A DNA stretch of 27,822 bases from Silene noctiflora (taxonomy: Eukaryota; Streptophyta; Magnoliopsida; Caryophyllales; Caryophyllaceae), in NCBI GenBank assembly GCA_009801015.1, contig VHZZ01001141.1, positions 131,489 through 159,310 of the forward strand, written 5' to 3'. Numbering within the stretch: the first letter of the stretch is position 1; each line of letters opens with the position of its first letter. The translations under genes were made by a program, and so were the position numbers. The notes under the pieces are model-generated. The model searched no databases, was not told the origin of the DNA, and worked only from the letters and a program-made list of their open reading frames with translations. Shown here in pieces: positions 10,674 to 22,941 of this stretch.

Positions 10674-13600
10674 TCAAGGAACCCAGATTGGATCCCGGGG
10701 GCTAAAGAAGCATTCTTCCACATTAGCATCAAGCAGCTTCAACGCGGTCTTAGACTTAATGCACCTTGGTGTCTTGTACTGATTCATTGACCCTCCGCGA
10801 CTTATAAACAAGTCCATCAATGCCTCAAATGTGCCGGACTTCACAATCCTTATTTCCAAGGGACCAATGCACTTGTCGTGGGTCCTACACCTTCGGTATA
10901 TGTAATCGAGTTCCTCTTCGATTGTGATGCAGCATTCTTTAAGAACATCATGGAGGCTCAAGTGTCCGGGTTCTGGGATTTCCTGCCTAATTTCCCAGTA
11001 CAGGATGTAGTGGCCGGGCACAGTGGATGCATCAGCATAGCTGGTGTATTCTAATAGCATGGCATTGTGAGGTTCTAACAGCTTCTTTGCCTCTGTAATG
11101 CTTTTGTGAAGGTCTTCTTCGCTGGTTTTGTCGTTGTCAAGGCTTAAAACAACATTCTTTCGGCAAATGAATCGGAATTGTGGAGCCTTGTTGTGAAATC
11201 CAGTTACTTGGAGTACATCGCCAATACGATATCTATACAAACCTACAATGTAGCTCACAAATATCATTATGGTAGTGTTGGGAACCTAGGATCGTTTTCA
11301 GTTATGAATTATAAGGGACGACAACGGGTCGGATTCATGCTCTATAGAATATAGACACGGATCTTTGACCATGACCCCGATCCAGAGTCGACAACTTTTT
11401 TGGTTCTGTACACAAGGTGCAACAGATCAACTGGAGATCCAGACCCATTTTACTGACAGGAACTCCATGTCTAAACCATTTTGTCCAGAATTTTCAGATC
11501 TATATTTGATTTGTTAGTAGTGGTTCGCAATCCATTGGCATCCCTGGTCATGATTTCAAATTAAAATGCGAATTTGAAATTTAATCCCATTCTAAAAACA
11601 ATGTTTGATACCTCTTCATATTCTTAAAATGAAGGGGAATGCAAGAAAAACAGGAAGAACAATATACAACCAAAAGCTGAGATTTATCGAGGTAACATAC
11701 CAGCATAGGTGGTCACAACAAGTTCATAATAGCAGCCAACCCTTACTTCCACCAAACCCACAACATTGTTTGGAGGAACCTCGTCTTCGTCTCCCTCAAA
11801 CGACCACGCATTTTCACCCAATGGAATAAACTCGAAGTATCCCATGTTAGGAAGAAGGGTAAACGACACCTCAGATGGACTGCACAAGGGTTTCAAATTC
11901 ACACCAAAATAACACTCAGAGGAAGCATACATAGGGCAAACCAGAGGCAACTTCTTATCACTGTAGTACTCTAAGGACGGAATATATTGGGCCATAGATC
12001 CCGTCACCACCGCCTCAACGTACTTAGCCTTAGGCCAAAGCTTACACAAAATCCCTCTCCATGATGAACAACCACATATTTCCTCAATCTCATTTGCTAG
12101 ACAAGGGTTAGGTGATAAAAGCATACTGGTCATAGCCAATTGACACTCAGGATTAGTGATCGAAAGATCAAGTTTACCCTTTCTGATATCATTGCAGAGT
12201 TTCATCCAGTTTTTCTCAAGGAATGTAATGGCACGTAGAAATGCAGATGCAAAGACAGCTCCAAGGCGGAGGACTTGGTGACGAAGGACTAGGCCCGAGA
12301 GTAACTGACAGTACATGCTTTGGTTGCTGTCCTCACATAGAATGGCTTGGTCGGGACTGGTAAAGTCATTGAAGGGTATGTTTCGGGATCTTCCCTTAAA
12401 ATGTTTGCTTTTATAGTAGCTTGTTAGAACTGTCCTTGCTGGTAAGCCGCAAGGAGTTGACATTTCTGCTTTCACAAAATAGAGGTACATGGCTTTTCCT
12501 TCATCCAATCTTGGGACATACCTAGAGGTGCAGTAATCAGTAGCAGATCCAGAAAACAACGTGTTTAAGTACATTATAATACGAACCTACATATATAAGC
12601 AGAATTTTCAAGCAATGAAATGGTCAAAATCCATGAAAAACTTTCTGATCTCCAGGGACACTGTAAGACTAACATATATTAACAATAAGCTAAATATCTA
12701 CGAGTAATATCTAGTGTATTTCAGGGGACAAATATACTTACTGCCATTTTAAAACATTTTGTTTTTCTAAAAATGCCACTATTGAAAGATAAATTCGTTA
12801 CCTTCCAAATAATGTAATTGAGTTATTAATTGACATTGGATAACCTTTTACTTACTAAGCTGATTTCCCTACAGTAAACAACTAATAGAAAAGTCGAAAA
12901 TTTATAAATTGACGACGCTAAAATATGTGAACCATGGTTTGGCATTACTCCTAATGTGTGCCAGGGAGGACGAAACATAAGACGCAATGTGAACTGTACA
13001 TATTTATTTACTGCTAGCGAATAAGCAAGATTCAAGAGGCTGATAATTCCCTTCACCTCTTATTCAGGATGTTCCAATGTTATTAAACTTAAAAACTGAC
13101 CCAACCAAATGACCAACCCTAAATTAACCTGACCCGACCATACCCAAATAGGCGAATGTGAAACTGACCAACATCTCAATTAATCACGTCTAAGAGACCA
13201 ACCCGAATGATCATACCCGAATTGACTTGACCCAACTCTACCTGAATTTCGCTAATATTGAGCTGACTTTACTCCTACAGATAGACAATTACGCACGCGG
13301 ACCCAAAATAAGGGTTAAGATTTCATATTTTTTTAAAACCCTTTTTTTATAAGAAAAAATAAATCTAAGGATGTTGACATTAGCGGTTGTTTGAAGGTAA
13401 AATAAGTAAAAGGATTAGAAATAACAAACTTCAACAACGGCATTGGGTGTTTTTAGCTTTGTATTTTCAGTGTCAAGAGTCTCAAGACCATATAGAAAAC
13501 ATTTTTACATAAAACTACATTGTTATTATGGTATAAAAATGATGTGCATTTGAAATAACACAATCAACCATGGAACTAACTTAGGTCTCCTAAGAGACAG

Positions 13601-14780
13601 TCTCTTGATAAATTTATTGGGAGACAATCCCTATTTGAAGTAAAAATGGTGCCAAAAGTATTAAAATGAGGATATATAATATGTAAAATAGTTTATTAAC
13701 AAAAATAGTTACAATTAACAAATAATGGGTACGCTTGTTATGAAAACATGTACCTTATAAAAGAGTGATTTTGAGTCACAAACTCACGATCAATAATACA
13801 AGGGTTGAGAAAAACACATAAGACAAGGTCTCTCAATACTTAATGAGAGACCGTCTCTCACAACTCTTTCTGCTAACATAGATAAAAGATAGAGCAGGAG
13901 AACAGGGTTGCTTTCTCAGTAAAGCATTCTAGTCATTGTCTACCAAAATATTCATGATTATGTTTCTCGATTGATTGAACATCCTATGAAAATTAAGTGA
14001 CCTCCACACAATTCAGAGTGCAATGAAGGATAAGAATCATTACTGGTAGAAAAAGAAAATAAAAATGTCAACTAAAAAGCTCTACTGCTCTTATCTATTG
14101 AAGAGAAGAGAAAAAAAGGGAACAATTATTTAGAGTAGAAATTGAACACAAATCTTACTGGTTCACTATTGGCATAATAAGGTTATACACAAAAGTCCTC
14201 CTGTCAAGATCTTCTGCAATTGATGGCATCAACTTAGGTTCCCCATTTGAAGTTCCTGAGCTGAAAATCAATTGACAAGAATAAAGACATGAGATTCTTC
14301 ACTCTTCTGAACTTAAAAGAAAGCATGGATAATACGTTTGAAGAAAACACAAAACTTATATGAGACGGCCTTACGTGTGAACCAACCCATAACCTTATTA
14401 AATCAGGAAAACACAACGATTCAGAAAACTATCCCACGTGAGACTGTCTCATATAACGCTTACTGTTTAAGAGAAATGACGAAGTAAGACCTGCATAACA
14501 TCTCTGTTATATTATGGCTAGTAATAAGCGAGGAGTCCTCCCCATTGGCGATCCTCTGGATGTATGGCTGAATGCCATCGTATCCAATGACTGGGACTCG
14601 TTGTTTGAAAGTAGAAATATCTTTTGAGCCCTTCATATACTTATTCAGATACTCGGTATCTTTATTCCGAGTAATTATATCTTTCAACAGTTTTTCCTGA
14701 ACCTCATCAGCATTAACTGTAAGCTTTTGTAACTCCATTAACGCCTCCTCACCTTTGTACTCCAACTTCTTACCATCCAT
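10674..14780 (-). CDS. GH3.9: GH3 family acyl acid amido synthetase, GH3.9-like, four exons
   Basis: Known role of the family: cytosolic GH3 enzymes adenylate an acyl acid such as indole-3-acetate or jasmonate and conjugate it to an amino acid, tuning hormone levels. In Arabidopsis GH3.9 affects primary root growth; its preferred substrate is not settled. Exons: 14780-14491, 14260-14159, 12521-11701, 11242-10674 (stop TGA). All introns are GT-AG (230, 1637 and 458 bp) and phases match exactly, giving 593 codons before the stop, normal for the family. ATP/AMP-binding motifs are intact: SSGTSNGEPK (97-106, built across intron 1), YASSE (329-333), and YRYRIGD (407-413, just after intron 3). The pieces GEDSSLITSHNITEMLC, EIEEICGCSSWRGILC and the C-terminus FFSPRDPIWVP fit GH3.9 better than the GH3.5 or GH3.17 types, from recalled sequence. 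The start ATG gives the conserved MDGKKLEYKG beginning. Intron 1 carries a small MITE and intron 2 a larger inverted-repeat element. No break is seen. Confidence 0.95.
13087..13260. repeat. GACCCAACC-rich dispersed repeat in GH3.9 intron 2
   Basis: Repeated words CTGACCCAACC, CTGACCCGACC, GACCAACCC and TGACTTGACCCAAC resemble the repeat upstream of WEE1 at 7484-7625. No open frame and no defined ends. Confidence 0.45.
13592..13859. mobile_element. 268-bp inverted-repeat element in GH3.9 intron 2
   Basis: The left end AAGAGACAGTCTCTTGATAA and the reverse complement of the right end, GAGAGACGGTCTCTCATTAA, agree at most of 20 positions. The inside is AT-rich with no open frame. The ends share the GAGAC-GTCTC core with the smaller MITEs, but the body differs. 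No clean target duplication was seen. Confidence 0.5.
14356..14456. mobile_element. 101-bp MITE in GH3.9 intron 1
   Basis: Terminal inverted repeats of 22 bp (14356-14377 and 14435-14456) match at 19 of 22 positions; both begin TTATATGAGAC and end ACGTG. The body is about 57 bp. It lies wholly in GH3.9 intron 1 (14261-14490), with its right end 35 bp from the exon 1 donor. The inner CACGTG is also a G-box-like hexamer. Same family as the copies near 3576, 15911 and 16398. Confidence 0.7.
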
Positions 14781-14860
14781 GGGAGTTTTTTGCAGGTCTA
14801 AAGAAGAAAGTCACCGAGAAGTATTTCTCATGCAATGCTCTATGCTTGTAGGCAATGCAC

Positions 14861-14870
14861 CTATATATAA
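14861..14870 (-). promoter_or_regulatory. TATA-like box upstream of GH3.9
   Basis: On the minus strand this reads TTATATATAG, about 85 bases before the GH3.9 start codon. That would put transcription start near 14835 and leave a short leader of about 55 bases. The position and sequence suit a plant TATA box. I saw no exact TGTCTC/GAGACA auxin element between 14781 and 15500, in keeping with GH3.9 being a less typical auxin-induced member. Not proven by any transcript. Confidence 0.5.
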
Positions 14871-15910
14871 TGAAGGACAGAGCAAAAATAATCCAGTAAA
14901 GCTCCTTTTTTTTTCAAAAGAGAAAAGAGAAAAAAATAATGTAAAATCAACACTTTTCCTGACTTACAACAGTAATAATCTTTTATGAGAATATGGATAG
15001 GGTCTTTTCTACTTATTATTTAGAGCACTTTTCAATTTTTAACTTTTCATATTAAATATCAGACGTCAGATGCCAAAACTGTGGCTTCCATTTCTCGACA
15101 AGCACTAGTCACTAGACGTTAACTGTGGTGTGCAATCAAGGATGTCATTAGCTAAACACGGAAAACTTATTGCATTCTCTTTATTAATTATCCATATAGA
15201 ACTATGCTGTAAGTATGAATTTCCGTCTAAGAAAGTAATTAATTATTTAATTATTCTTATCCTTCTGATACTATCAGCATTTTAGATTTCTTACCATAAA
15301 ATTATAAATTAACCGTCTTGCTGAAAATAGTATGCATCCACCTTGTTTGAGATTTCTAGTGACGCAACTTGCATCGTCAATGACTAGGGTATTTAAAGGG
15401 ATCACTCCCTTTAGGAAGATTTAAACCAACAGTTTTAAAGTGGTTCGTTCTACAAACCCTTTATAACTGTGATTACGATGTGGTCTAGCAGTAAGTCATT
15501 GCCAGACTGTCAGGAGACTTGTTACAAGACAATAGCAGTCATATAAATGTACTACTACTCTCAGTGTCCCAACATACCTTTCAAGATTATTTTGCATTTT
15601 GTAAACGCATGAAGGTTGCCAGCGACCACGAGGGGACTCCCCAAATGAGCAAAGTTAAGGTCCTCAAAGATGCAGAGAGCTTGGCAGTTGGCTCAGCTCC
15701 TAAACAAAACAAAACAAAAAAGAATAATAACATCAATACATCTACAATAATGCCACGAATTAATGAAATAGACTTTGCCAGTTTGCCTACAAACTTGAAA
15801 TTATACTAGAACTAACGAAAATGTGACTATGTGAAGCCTGACGTCTGGGCATACTTTATGTGATTCCCGACTCAGTATTTGATTATGGATCATTACATCT
15901 AGCGAGTCTT

Positions 15911-16011
15911 TTACGAGATGGTCCTATATGTGAGACCAATCAAATAATTATCTATTTCTCATTTAATTAGAAGGTTAATGGGTCGGTCCCACATGCAAAA
16001 CCCTCATATAA
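15911..16011. mobile_element. MITE of the same GAGACGG family, upstream of GH3.9
   Basis: On the opposite strand it reads CATGTGGGACCGACCCATTA then ACCTTCTAATTAAATGAG, the same order of words as the GH3.9 intron 1 copy. The ends are related to GAGATGGTCCTATATG and CTTATATGAG. It lies inside a longer duplicated segment (15873-16050). Confidence 0.55.
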
Positions 16012-16397
16012 GTTGAAGTGCATCGATAATAAACTCATGTTTCCAACACCATCACCAACTGAACAGGTAATAATACGGCCATCGGATCCTTGTCCAATTT
16101 CGTTCGTGTTTGTAGCACTTGATATTGTAGTCTGTGGTATTACTCAAAAGAGTTGGTACACTATTGCTGCAGCAAACACGTAGAATTGACCAGCATCATG
16201 TTGCAGATTTAATTAGTACTGTGACAAGATAGACATGGCAGTATCTGGTTCCTTCAGCAACGCAAGTTGCACATTTATTCTTCCCAATACATGGAACAAA
16301 TCGCAATATATCAGCTTCTGGTCGACGCCATTCACGCAACAGTATTTGATTATGGGTCATCGGACACAATGAGTCCTGTAGAAACAGTTTCATCTAG

Positions 16398-16486
16398 TCA
16401 TATATGAGACCGACCAAAATCCTCATACATTTCTCATTTAATTCTAAGATTAAGAGGTTCATCTCATATGAGAGACCGTATCCTAT
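16398..16486. mobile_element. Diverged MITE of the same GAGACGG family
   Basis: It begins near TCATATATGAGACCGACC, has the shared TTCTCATTTAATT centre also seen at 15911-16011, and ends near CATATGAGAGACCGTATCC. It sits in the second copy of the duplicated segment. Ends are approximate. Confidence 0.45.
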
Positions 16487-19146
16487 AAACTCGAGAATCA
16501 AATAATAGGCCCGTGTTTCCAAGACGTAATAAGGCTAGGCACATACGACCACCTTACCCCACATAGACGAGAGCTTTTGGGGCACATAATTAATGGAGTT
16601 GTTCGGAGAGTGGAGCATTTGACAAAACGGAAAGCCAATAAAAACCATCTCTTATTTCTTGAAGGCATATAACATCAAATCCTGTTATACTTGACAGCAT
16701 CCAGCATCTGTCCGTTTCTTTCTCAAGTGGCAAGTAAAGAATACCAGACTTATGTGAAATGTGAGGATCTAATCAGATTACAAAGTACAAACAACTTGCA
16801 AATCTGCCTTAATATGTATGAAAGCATCACAAAGCAGTCCAGTATTGTAGGCTTGTATCACATATATAGGCATTTCTGGTCGGATTAATAACAATAAACA
16901 TGCAACTAGTGTAGCTGCCTCAATCAATTTAGCCAACTTGAAAGCATCATAAGACATTCCAATGTTATATCATAACAAAAATGGGCATTCCTAGCTACCA
17001 AATTTATGTACCACTAAAAGAAGAAAACAACAAAACTCTAGGCTCTAGCAAAGCTCTTGCCTATGGCAAAAGTACAGCATGGTTCAAAAACTCAGTGTCA
17101 GTCGTAGTTGCGGTAGCAGTCCTTTATCGGCCGTCGCGGACAGATCCCGGTGATTCAAACATGATTTCTCGGGCGATATCTCGTGTCGGTAGAGTGCAAA
17201 TCCGATACAACTCGGCTGAGATTTTGAACCATGAAGTACAGTGGTTGGATCATCGTATGTGGTCGAATGTACAGTGTTCCTTCACTTATGCTGGAAACAC
17301 AGAGGTAAATGAAAATTGCATCGAGAATTGCAAACAATTTTACTAAGATCTTCTCTCACTCACTCCATTTTATCAGGACCCTGATAAGAAACAAGGAAAA
17401 ATAAGAAGCACTAAACCCCACTACACCAAAGAAAAAGTGGCTGAGGTCAGAAAAACATCCTTATCCAAGTCGTCCTTAGATATCATACATCTTTACTCTG
17501 TTCAAAAGGTACCACTTCTTTAGCACATGTACTCTTCAACAAGGTTGGTGCTCGCCGCATCGGCTTTGTTTTTTTATTTTCCATTAATGAACTAAGACCT
17601 ACCCCCCCCCCATAGCTAGAGTTCTCTGTCCTACTGCCTACTTTAGCCTATCTTGGCGAAACACGAATGTGAAAGCATCTCAAACTGCTGCCCTGTATCT
17701 GCAAAGCTTGTGATAGTGCCAAAGGAAAGTGAGTATTTACGAGGTTGAACCATCCTTTTCATGCTCTAGGTGGAATACATAAGTGTGCCACCAATCACAT
17801 CACGTTGTCCTACAATTATCAACCCTCTGGAGTACGTATTCTCCGTACTATACATCACCATTAGTTTTTGTTCTAGGAATATAGGTGTTCGTCACATCTT
17901 TATCAATATCTTACCCATATTTGAGTGTTTCTTCTGTATGGTTAATTTATATGCATGGCTTCATTAGGAAATTATGTACTGAAGATTCTCAAGAACAAAT
18001 TTATGATATTACATCAGCAAATGCCGTGTTCGCTCCTAGGAGTTGACTTAACCCGACTCAAACACGACTTCAGAGAAATTGAAAGTCATAACTAAAATTG
18101 ATTCGACCTGAAGATCTAGGTTGAGCATAATAACAATGCAAGGTGCTAACTGTCGCGCTCCAAAATTCAAGGCAACCTGAAACCCAGCACAGTAAACAGG
18201 ACCCATAACCAGCCTGACATTACAAATGACCTAAGACACAAATTTTTTTAGCAAGTATTTTCCTAAAATGAAGTGCCAACTGCCAAGTATTCATATCCAT
18301 GTCAAAAAGTCGAGCATAAATCTATGTAACGTAAACGTGAAATTAAGGTAACAGGCTAACACTCTTAACAACTAATAGCAATAGAAGTCGAAGCAAACTG
18401 TTGCCGCTTCAATTGATTTTCTTAGCTTATCTAGAAAATGGATTTCATAATTCAGAAACAAGTATACATATAAGTACAAATTCAGTACAACGCATCAAAT
18501 TTTTCTTGTTGTGGACCAGCACTCAGCTAAGGCCATGAGGCTAATGCAAAGACAAAAGTAGGAAATGAAAGGCTATGACAAGAAAATGGTGAGTGGGAGC
18601 ATAGTCATTTACATAATGAAGGCACGCTTTTGACAAGAGAAAGGCAGAGGAACAAGCATGGATTGCAAATGTGCCTTAAGTTGAATTCAAACATACTTTT
18701 CAGGCTTAAAGTTGATAAAAGTGGTTGCTTCTTTAGTTTGGGAAGTGTGTGGTGGGGGTCATTTCATGTGTTCTTACTCCCTCTAACAAAACCTTAATAC
18801 CATGTAAAGGTTTTGCTTAGTAATCGATTAGTAGCGACCTTCGTTGTATTAAATTTGAGCCTTGACAAATAACGCACTGAAACGACTTTGTAACAGTTTG
18901 AAAGTTACCGCCAGTGTATCATGAGGCAATATCGGTCCTATATTAGTGCAGCGTCCGAAATTTTAGGAAGTTCTTCTCATGTGTTGTTACTCGCTTTAAG
19001 ACTCATATAGCCATATATTATTGATTCAACTGCTCTGTCTATGGCTTGTGTGTTTCAAGAAAGTTGCCTGGACTTAATGGTGGTTTCATGTCCATTATTT
19101 CTGTTATTTAGCCAGCCATGGAGACAGTGTAGCTGATACTGTAAGA

Positions 19147-19400
19147 AACCTCCGTGTCTCACCTTATAATGCTTACAACATAACTCGGCCATGTCCACTA
19201 TGAGACCGAACGATGGAATTTCACTCACCTCGTCTACATAAACTTCTAGTATTGTGTTGTTCCAAAAAAAAAAAAAAAACCTTCATGTCTCGCCTTACAT
19301 TGTTTACTCCATAACTCGACCATGTACCCTAGGAGACTCACAGATGGAATTTCACTCACCATGTCTACATGATCTACTAGTATCGTGTTGTTCCGAGAAA
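19147..19400. repeat. 131-bp tandem duplication with an A tract between copies
   Basis: The first copy (about 19147-19263) and the second (about 19280-19394) share TGTCTCACCTTA/TGTCTCGCCTTA, ATAACTCGGCCATGT/ATAACTCGACCATGT, GATGGAATTTCACTCACC and GTGTTGTTCC at a 131-bp offset. A run of about 16 A bases separates them. Confidence 0.75.
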
Positions 19401-21135
19401 AAGAGCACTATTATCGTGCTTTGTATGCCAACAAAATCATTACATGAAACTTTTTTATGTCAACACCTCCGATCAAGAAGAGACGAATGACAATGAGTCC
19501 AAAAATATACCCGGGCGATTTTGCACAGGGTTTAAGCTAGTTATCATTAGGTTTCTAACTTCGCCAACCCACCATTGAAAGCACACGTATAGTACGCGCA
19601 ACAGCCTTTTCAAGAGGCATCAATAACAAATAACAAGCGCACATTCATTCAATTCATGACGTCAAAGCATATATGAGATGCAATCATGTACTTCAGTATG
19701 CTATTGACATAAAGGCAGAAACCATGTAGTGGTGTAGTAACATGAGATTAATTTAGCATCTTCTTGGAGCATCCAGCAGTTTTTTAAGTTCTTGGGAGAT
19801 TAATCTATTGATCATAATTTCCTCTTAATTTTCTTTTACCAAATTAAACAGATTTTTAAACTATTCTCTTATCTTCAATTAAAACACTAAGCCTTAATAT
19901 GCAATGGAAATTATTTTTACTGCAAAGTGTTTTCAAAATATAGCACTCATGTTCCAAGTAGATTTTAATATTTCAGTTGCGCATTTAACGGTTAGGTTGT
20001 CTGCTAATGCACTCATAATTTGAGTTGTAAAAAGCTAACTTTGAGGCGTGCGGGTGCTCATGTACTTCGAGTGAAGTTTGGGTACAACTTGCTCACCGTT
20101 GGTCTGACTGGCTGGGGAGGATGAGACCTACGACGAAGAGTGAAATGGATCGGAATTGATTAAGAGTGATTCAGGAAGGACGGTGGCGGCTGGGACGAGT
20201 CATTAATGGCTGTGTGTGGTTGTGGTGGCGCTGGAGAGTTAGTGAAAACTAGCTAGGTAGACCGACTTAGTTGAAATTGTGATGTCTATGGCTTACTTTA
20301 GAAACGCCTCTGAATTGGGAGCATTTAACCTGAGTGAGGACTTGCACAAAATACATTGTCGGTGTGATGTGTGTTGCGTACATAAGGTGAAGTGGCTCCA
20401 TGCGTTTTCTTCTGGTTTGCTTATTATGCCTCCTAAGTCCCATCACCGCTATTATCCATAGCTTTTAGTTCTTGATAGGTTAACCTCTTTGTGACTCAAA
20501 ATGTTTTTGATTTTGAAGAACACAAGTTTGTCTGAAAAAGAAAAATGTGTGCCTATTGTGCATTAGACGTGCGCATCTTTGCCTCAAGCTTTAAGTGTCA
20601 TCGCCATGATCTCTTGTCGTCTCTATGTACCTTTCGCCTTTCAAACTATGGTCTAGGGCTGAAGTGATGGTATTGTCATATTGGCCGTTGCTGGAGGGTT
20701 GCAGTGGTGGGTCGACAGGATGACGTGAGTGAGGGTATGAGGTCCTTAACAAAGGGTATAAATGCAACTTTGGCTAGTAAAAACACCCCAAATAAGTTTT
20801 ATGAAATACCTCAAATGAACACGTAAACAGTTAAACAAACAGAGGTTTGGTTAGTAATTTGAAATTTCAGATAAAAGGATTGTTTGACTGACTTAAATTT
20901 GGCTAAATGAGGGAATTATACATAACAATCAATGTTACTTGACAAAAAAAGATACATTCAAATACCTTCAGTGTAAGCGCCATCGAATCTGGGCTGTCAG
21001 GAGGAAACGTACACTCGAGAATGCAAATGTATATCTAATAAATTATCAAGGAAACGGTATAAGATAACAATCACCAGCAAAGCTGCTTTCAGTCAGTAGT
21101 TTGAAATCTCCAGTTAAGCTTAGTATTAGTTATGG

Positions 21136-21138
<3 letters not shown>

Positions 21139-21198
<60 letters not shown>
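21139..21198. repeat. (AT)n microsatellite, about 60 bp
   Basis: Uninterrupted AT dinucleotides, about 30 units. Likely length-variable and prone to assembly error. Confidence 0.97.
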
Positions 21199-21200
<2 letters not shown>

Positions 21201-21807
21201 TCTACAAGTCCAACGAGTCTCTTCTATGAAACAATTTCATTAGTAAGACCTCGTCATTTAACAATATGATCATTGGGTTTATGTCACTTGTAAATCTATA
21301 TCATAAAAGTTTTGACCAAGAAATTTGAGGATACATTAACAAAAGTTTGTACGCTCATAGTTCAAGTTCAACCACCATGCCAGTCTCCAAGACTCCAAAT
21401 CAACTTAAAGAAGCTTGTACACCCATCTCATATATTTTATGTCAAACGTCAGTCACAATCATGTCTGCATCTCCCTGCAATCCACCATAAAAATTATTCA
21501 GAACATTTACCGCACCGGATATTGGCAATTTTGTATGCTGCTAAACGAGCTTTGAGAGTGAAGTTGTAAACCATCACAGAATATAAAGAACACATAAACA
21601 AAGAGAACATGCAGTCCTAGAAACGGTTTTCCTCCGATATCTCTCTAATAGCATCTATTTCTAGTATTGATCTGCATTAGAACGTTATCCTTGGCTATAA
21701 TCAGCTGATTAATCACAGAAATTCAGAGGCAAAAGAACTCAATCATTACAGACTTCGTAAAGAGAACTTACTGTTCCAGTGAAGAGAAAACTGTATACTC
21801 TGTAGAA

Positions 21808-22031
21808 TCTACAAACCACTTTCGGGGAATGCAAAGATCCGTGACTCGTTTACCACTCTTTCCATCTTGTTCTACGAACCACTACCCGGGTATGTAAAGA
21901 TCCGCGACTGGATCTTGTTTTATAAACCACTTCCCAGGGGTGTAAGATCCCTGCCTCGATTACCAGTCCATTCCATCTTGTAAAGATCCATGACTCAATT
22001 AACATTCTGTTCCGTCTTGTTTTGCTAACCC
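21808..22031. repeat. Degenerate 63-bp tandem repeat
   Basis: Copies: 21808-21870, 21871-21918 (15 bp deleted), 21919-21981 and a partial 21982-22020, with a stub to 22031. Shared words are a variant of TACAAACCACTTCCCGGG, then AAAGATCCGTGACTC, ATTACCA and TTCCATCTTGT. Full copies are exactly 63 bp, a multiple of three, but no continuous frame supports a protein. Confidence 0.8.
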
Positions 22032-22941
22032 AGAGCTCAGAGAAATTCACGAAGCCTGATACATCAAAGAATTGTCAAGAGCTCTAATACGGAAGAGTAG
22101 AAGACACCACAAGTCCACAACCAACTTATTGATTCTACTGCTCAAACTATAAAGGCATCATGTGGAAGACGTGGAACCGTAAAGGCGTCTATAGACTCAA
22201 ACACAGGAGCATGCAACTTTTGGTGAAGCAATGTAATATCCGTTAAATTACAGAATACTTAGAAACGGAATGGTAAGGGGGTCGGATGTATGAAATCTTA
22301 TTCCGGTGTATTTAACACAGAAAGACAGTATCCGAAACGACTTATTTTGATGATGGAGTGATTAATTGCGTCAAATGATTGCTACTTGATACTAATAAAC
22401 TGATACAAATCCTCCATCAACATCAAATTAATCCACAAACCCATAACTAACCCTAAAACATACAATTGCAGAAACCAATTATTCAATTTAACATAAACTT
22501 AATCAAAAATTCAAAACTGTCAACATGCATCAACTATAATCACTGTTAGCTAAAATCCTACTTTCGAAACTACAAATTCTCAACAATTAGAACAAAATTA
22601 GAATAAATCCCGTTAAACAAACGATATGTTGCAACAATCTCTACAGAAACACAAATATCAAAATAATGCTAACTTTACAACGACGAGATTATCGTTTATT
22701 TCAAAAAAAAAAAATGCAGAAAAAGATGGAATTAGTTGAAACTATAGTACCTGAAGACGGAACCGAAACTTTCTAAACTGAATTTGTATGTAGAAGAAAT
22801 GGGTCATAATATTCATTTGTAACAAAATCCCCTATATACACATTTTCCCTACTTTGATATGTTCTTTTATTTACTTTCCTCTTTTGACATATCCTAATTA
22901 ATATGGGATTATGTTCTTTCATGCGTGATTTGTAACAAAAA

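Larger units (their letters stand above)
15873..16525. repeat. Direct duplication, offset about 467 bp, carrying the MITE
   Basis: CAGTATTTGATTATGG occurs at 15873-15888 and 16340-16355. Each is followed by a member of the GAGACGG MITE family and then AAACTC...TGTTTCCAA. The copies are clearly diverged. Between them lies about 300 bp with no gene signal. Confidence 0.6.
14781..20900. other. Gene-poor region upstream of GH3.9
   Basis: It holds the GH3.9 promoter, two MITE copies in a duplicated segment, the 131-bp duplication, and a 9-bp perfect hairpin (CAAAACCTT/AAGGTTTTG near 18788). Open frames near 15519-15809, 16981-17346 and 20279-20461 look slightly protein-like, but none has a recognised domain, homologue or flanking exon. 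Confidence 0.55.

Noticed and set aside
15519-15809. 96-residue plus-strand open frame with a slightly protein-like middle
   Set aside because: No recognised motif, no supporting splice sites and a low-complexity end; not enough to call a gene.
16981-17346. 121-residue plus-strand open frame
   Set aside because: No recognised domain; the reverse strand is also partly open, and composition does not clearly differ from flanking DNA.
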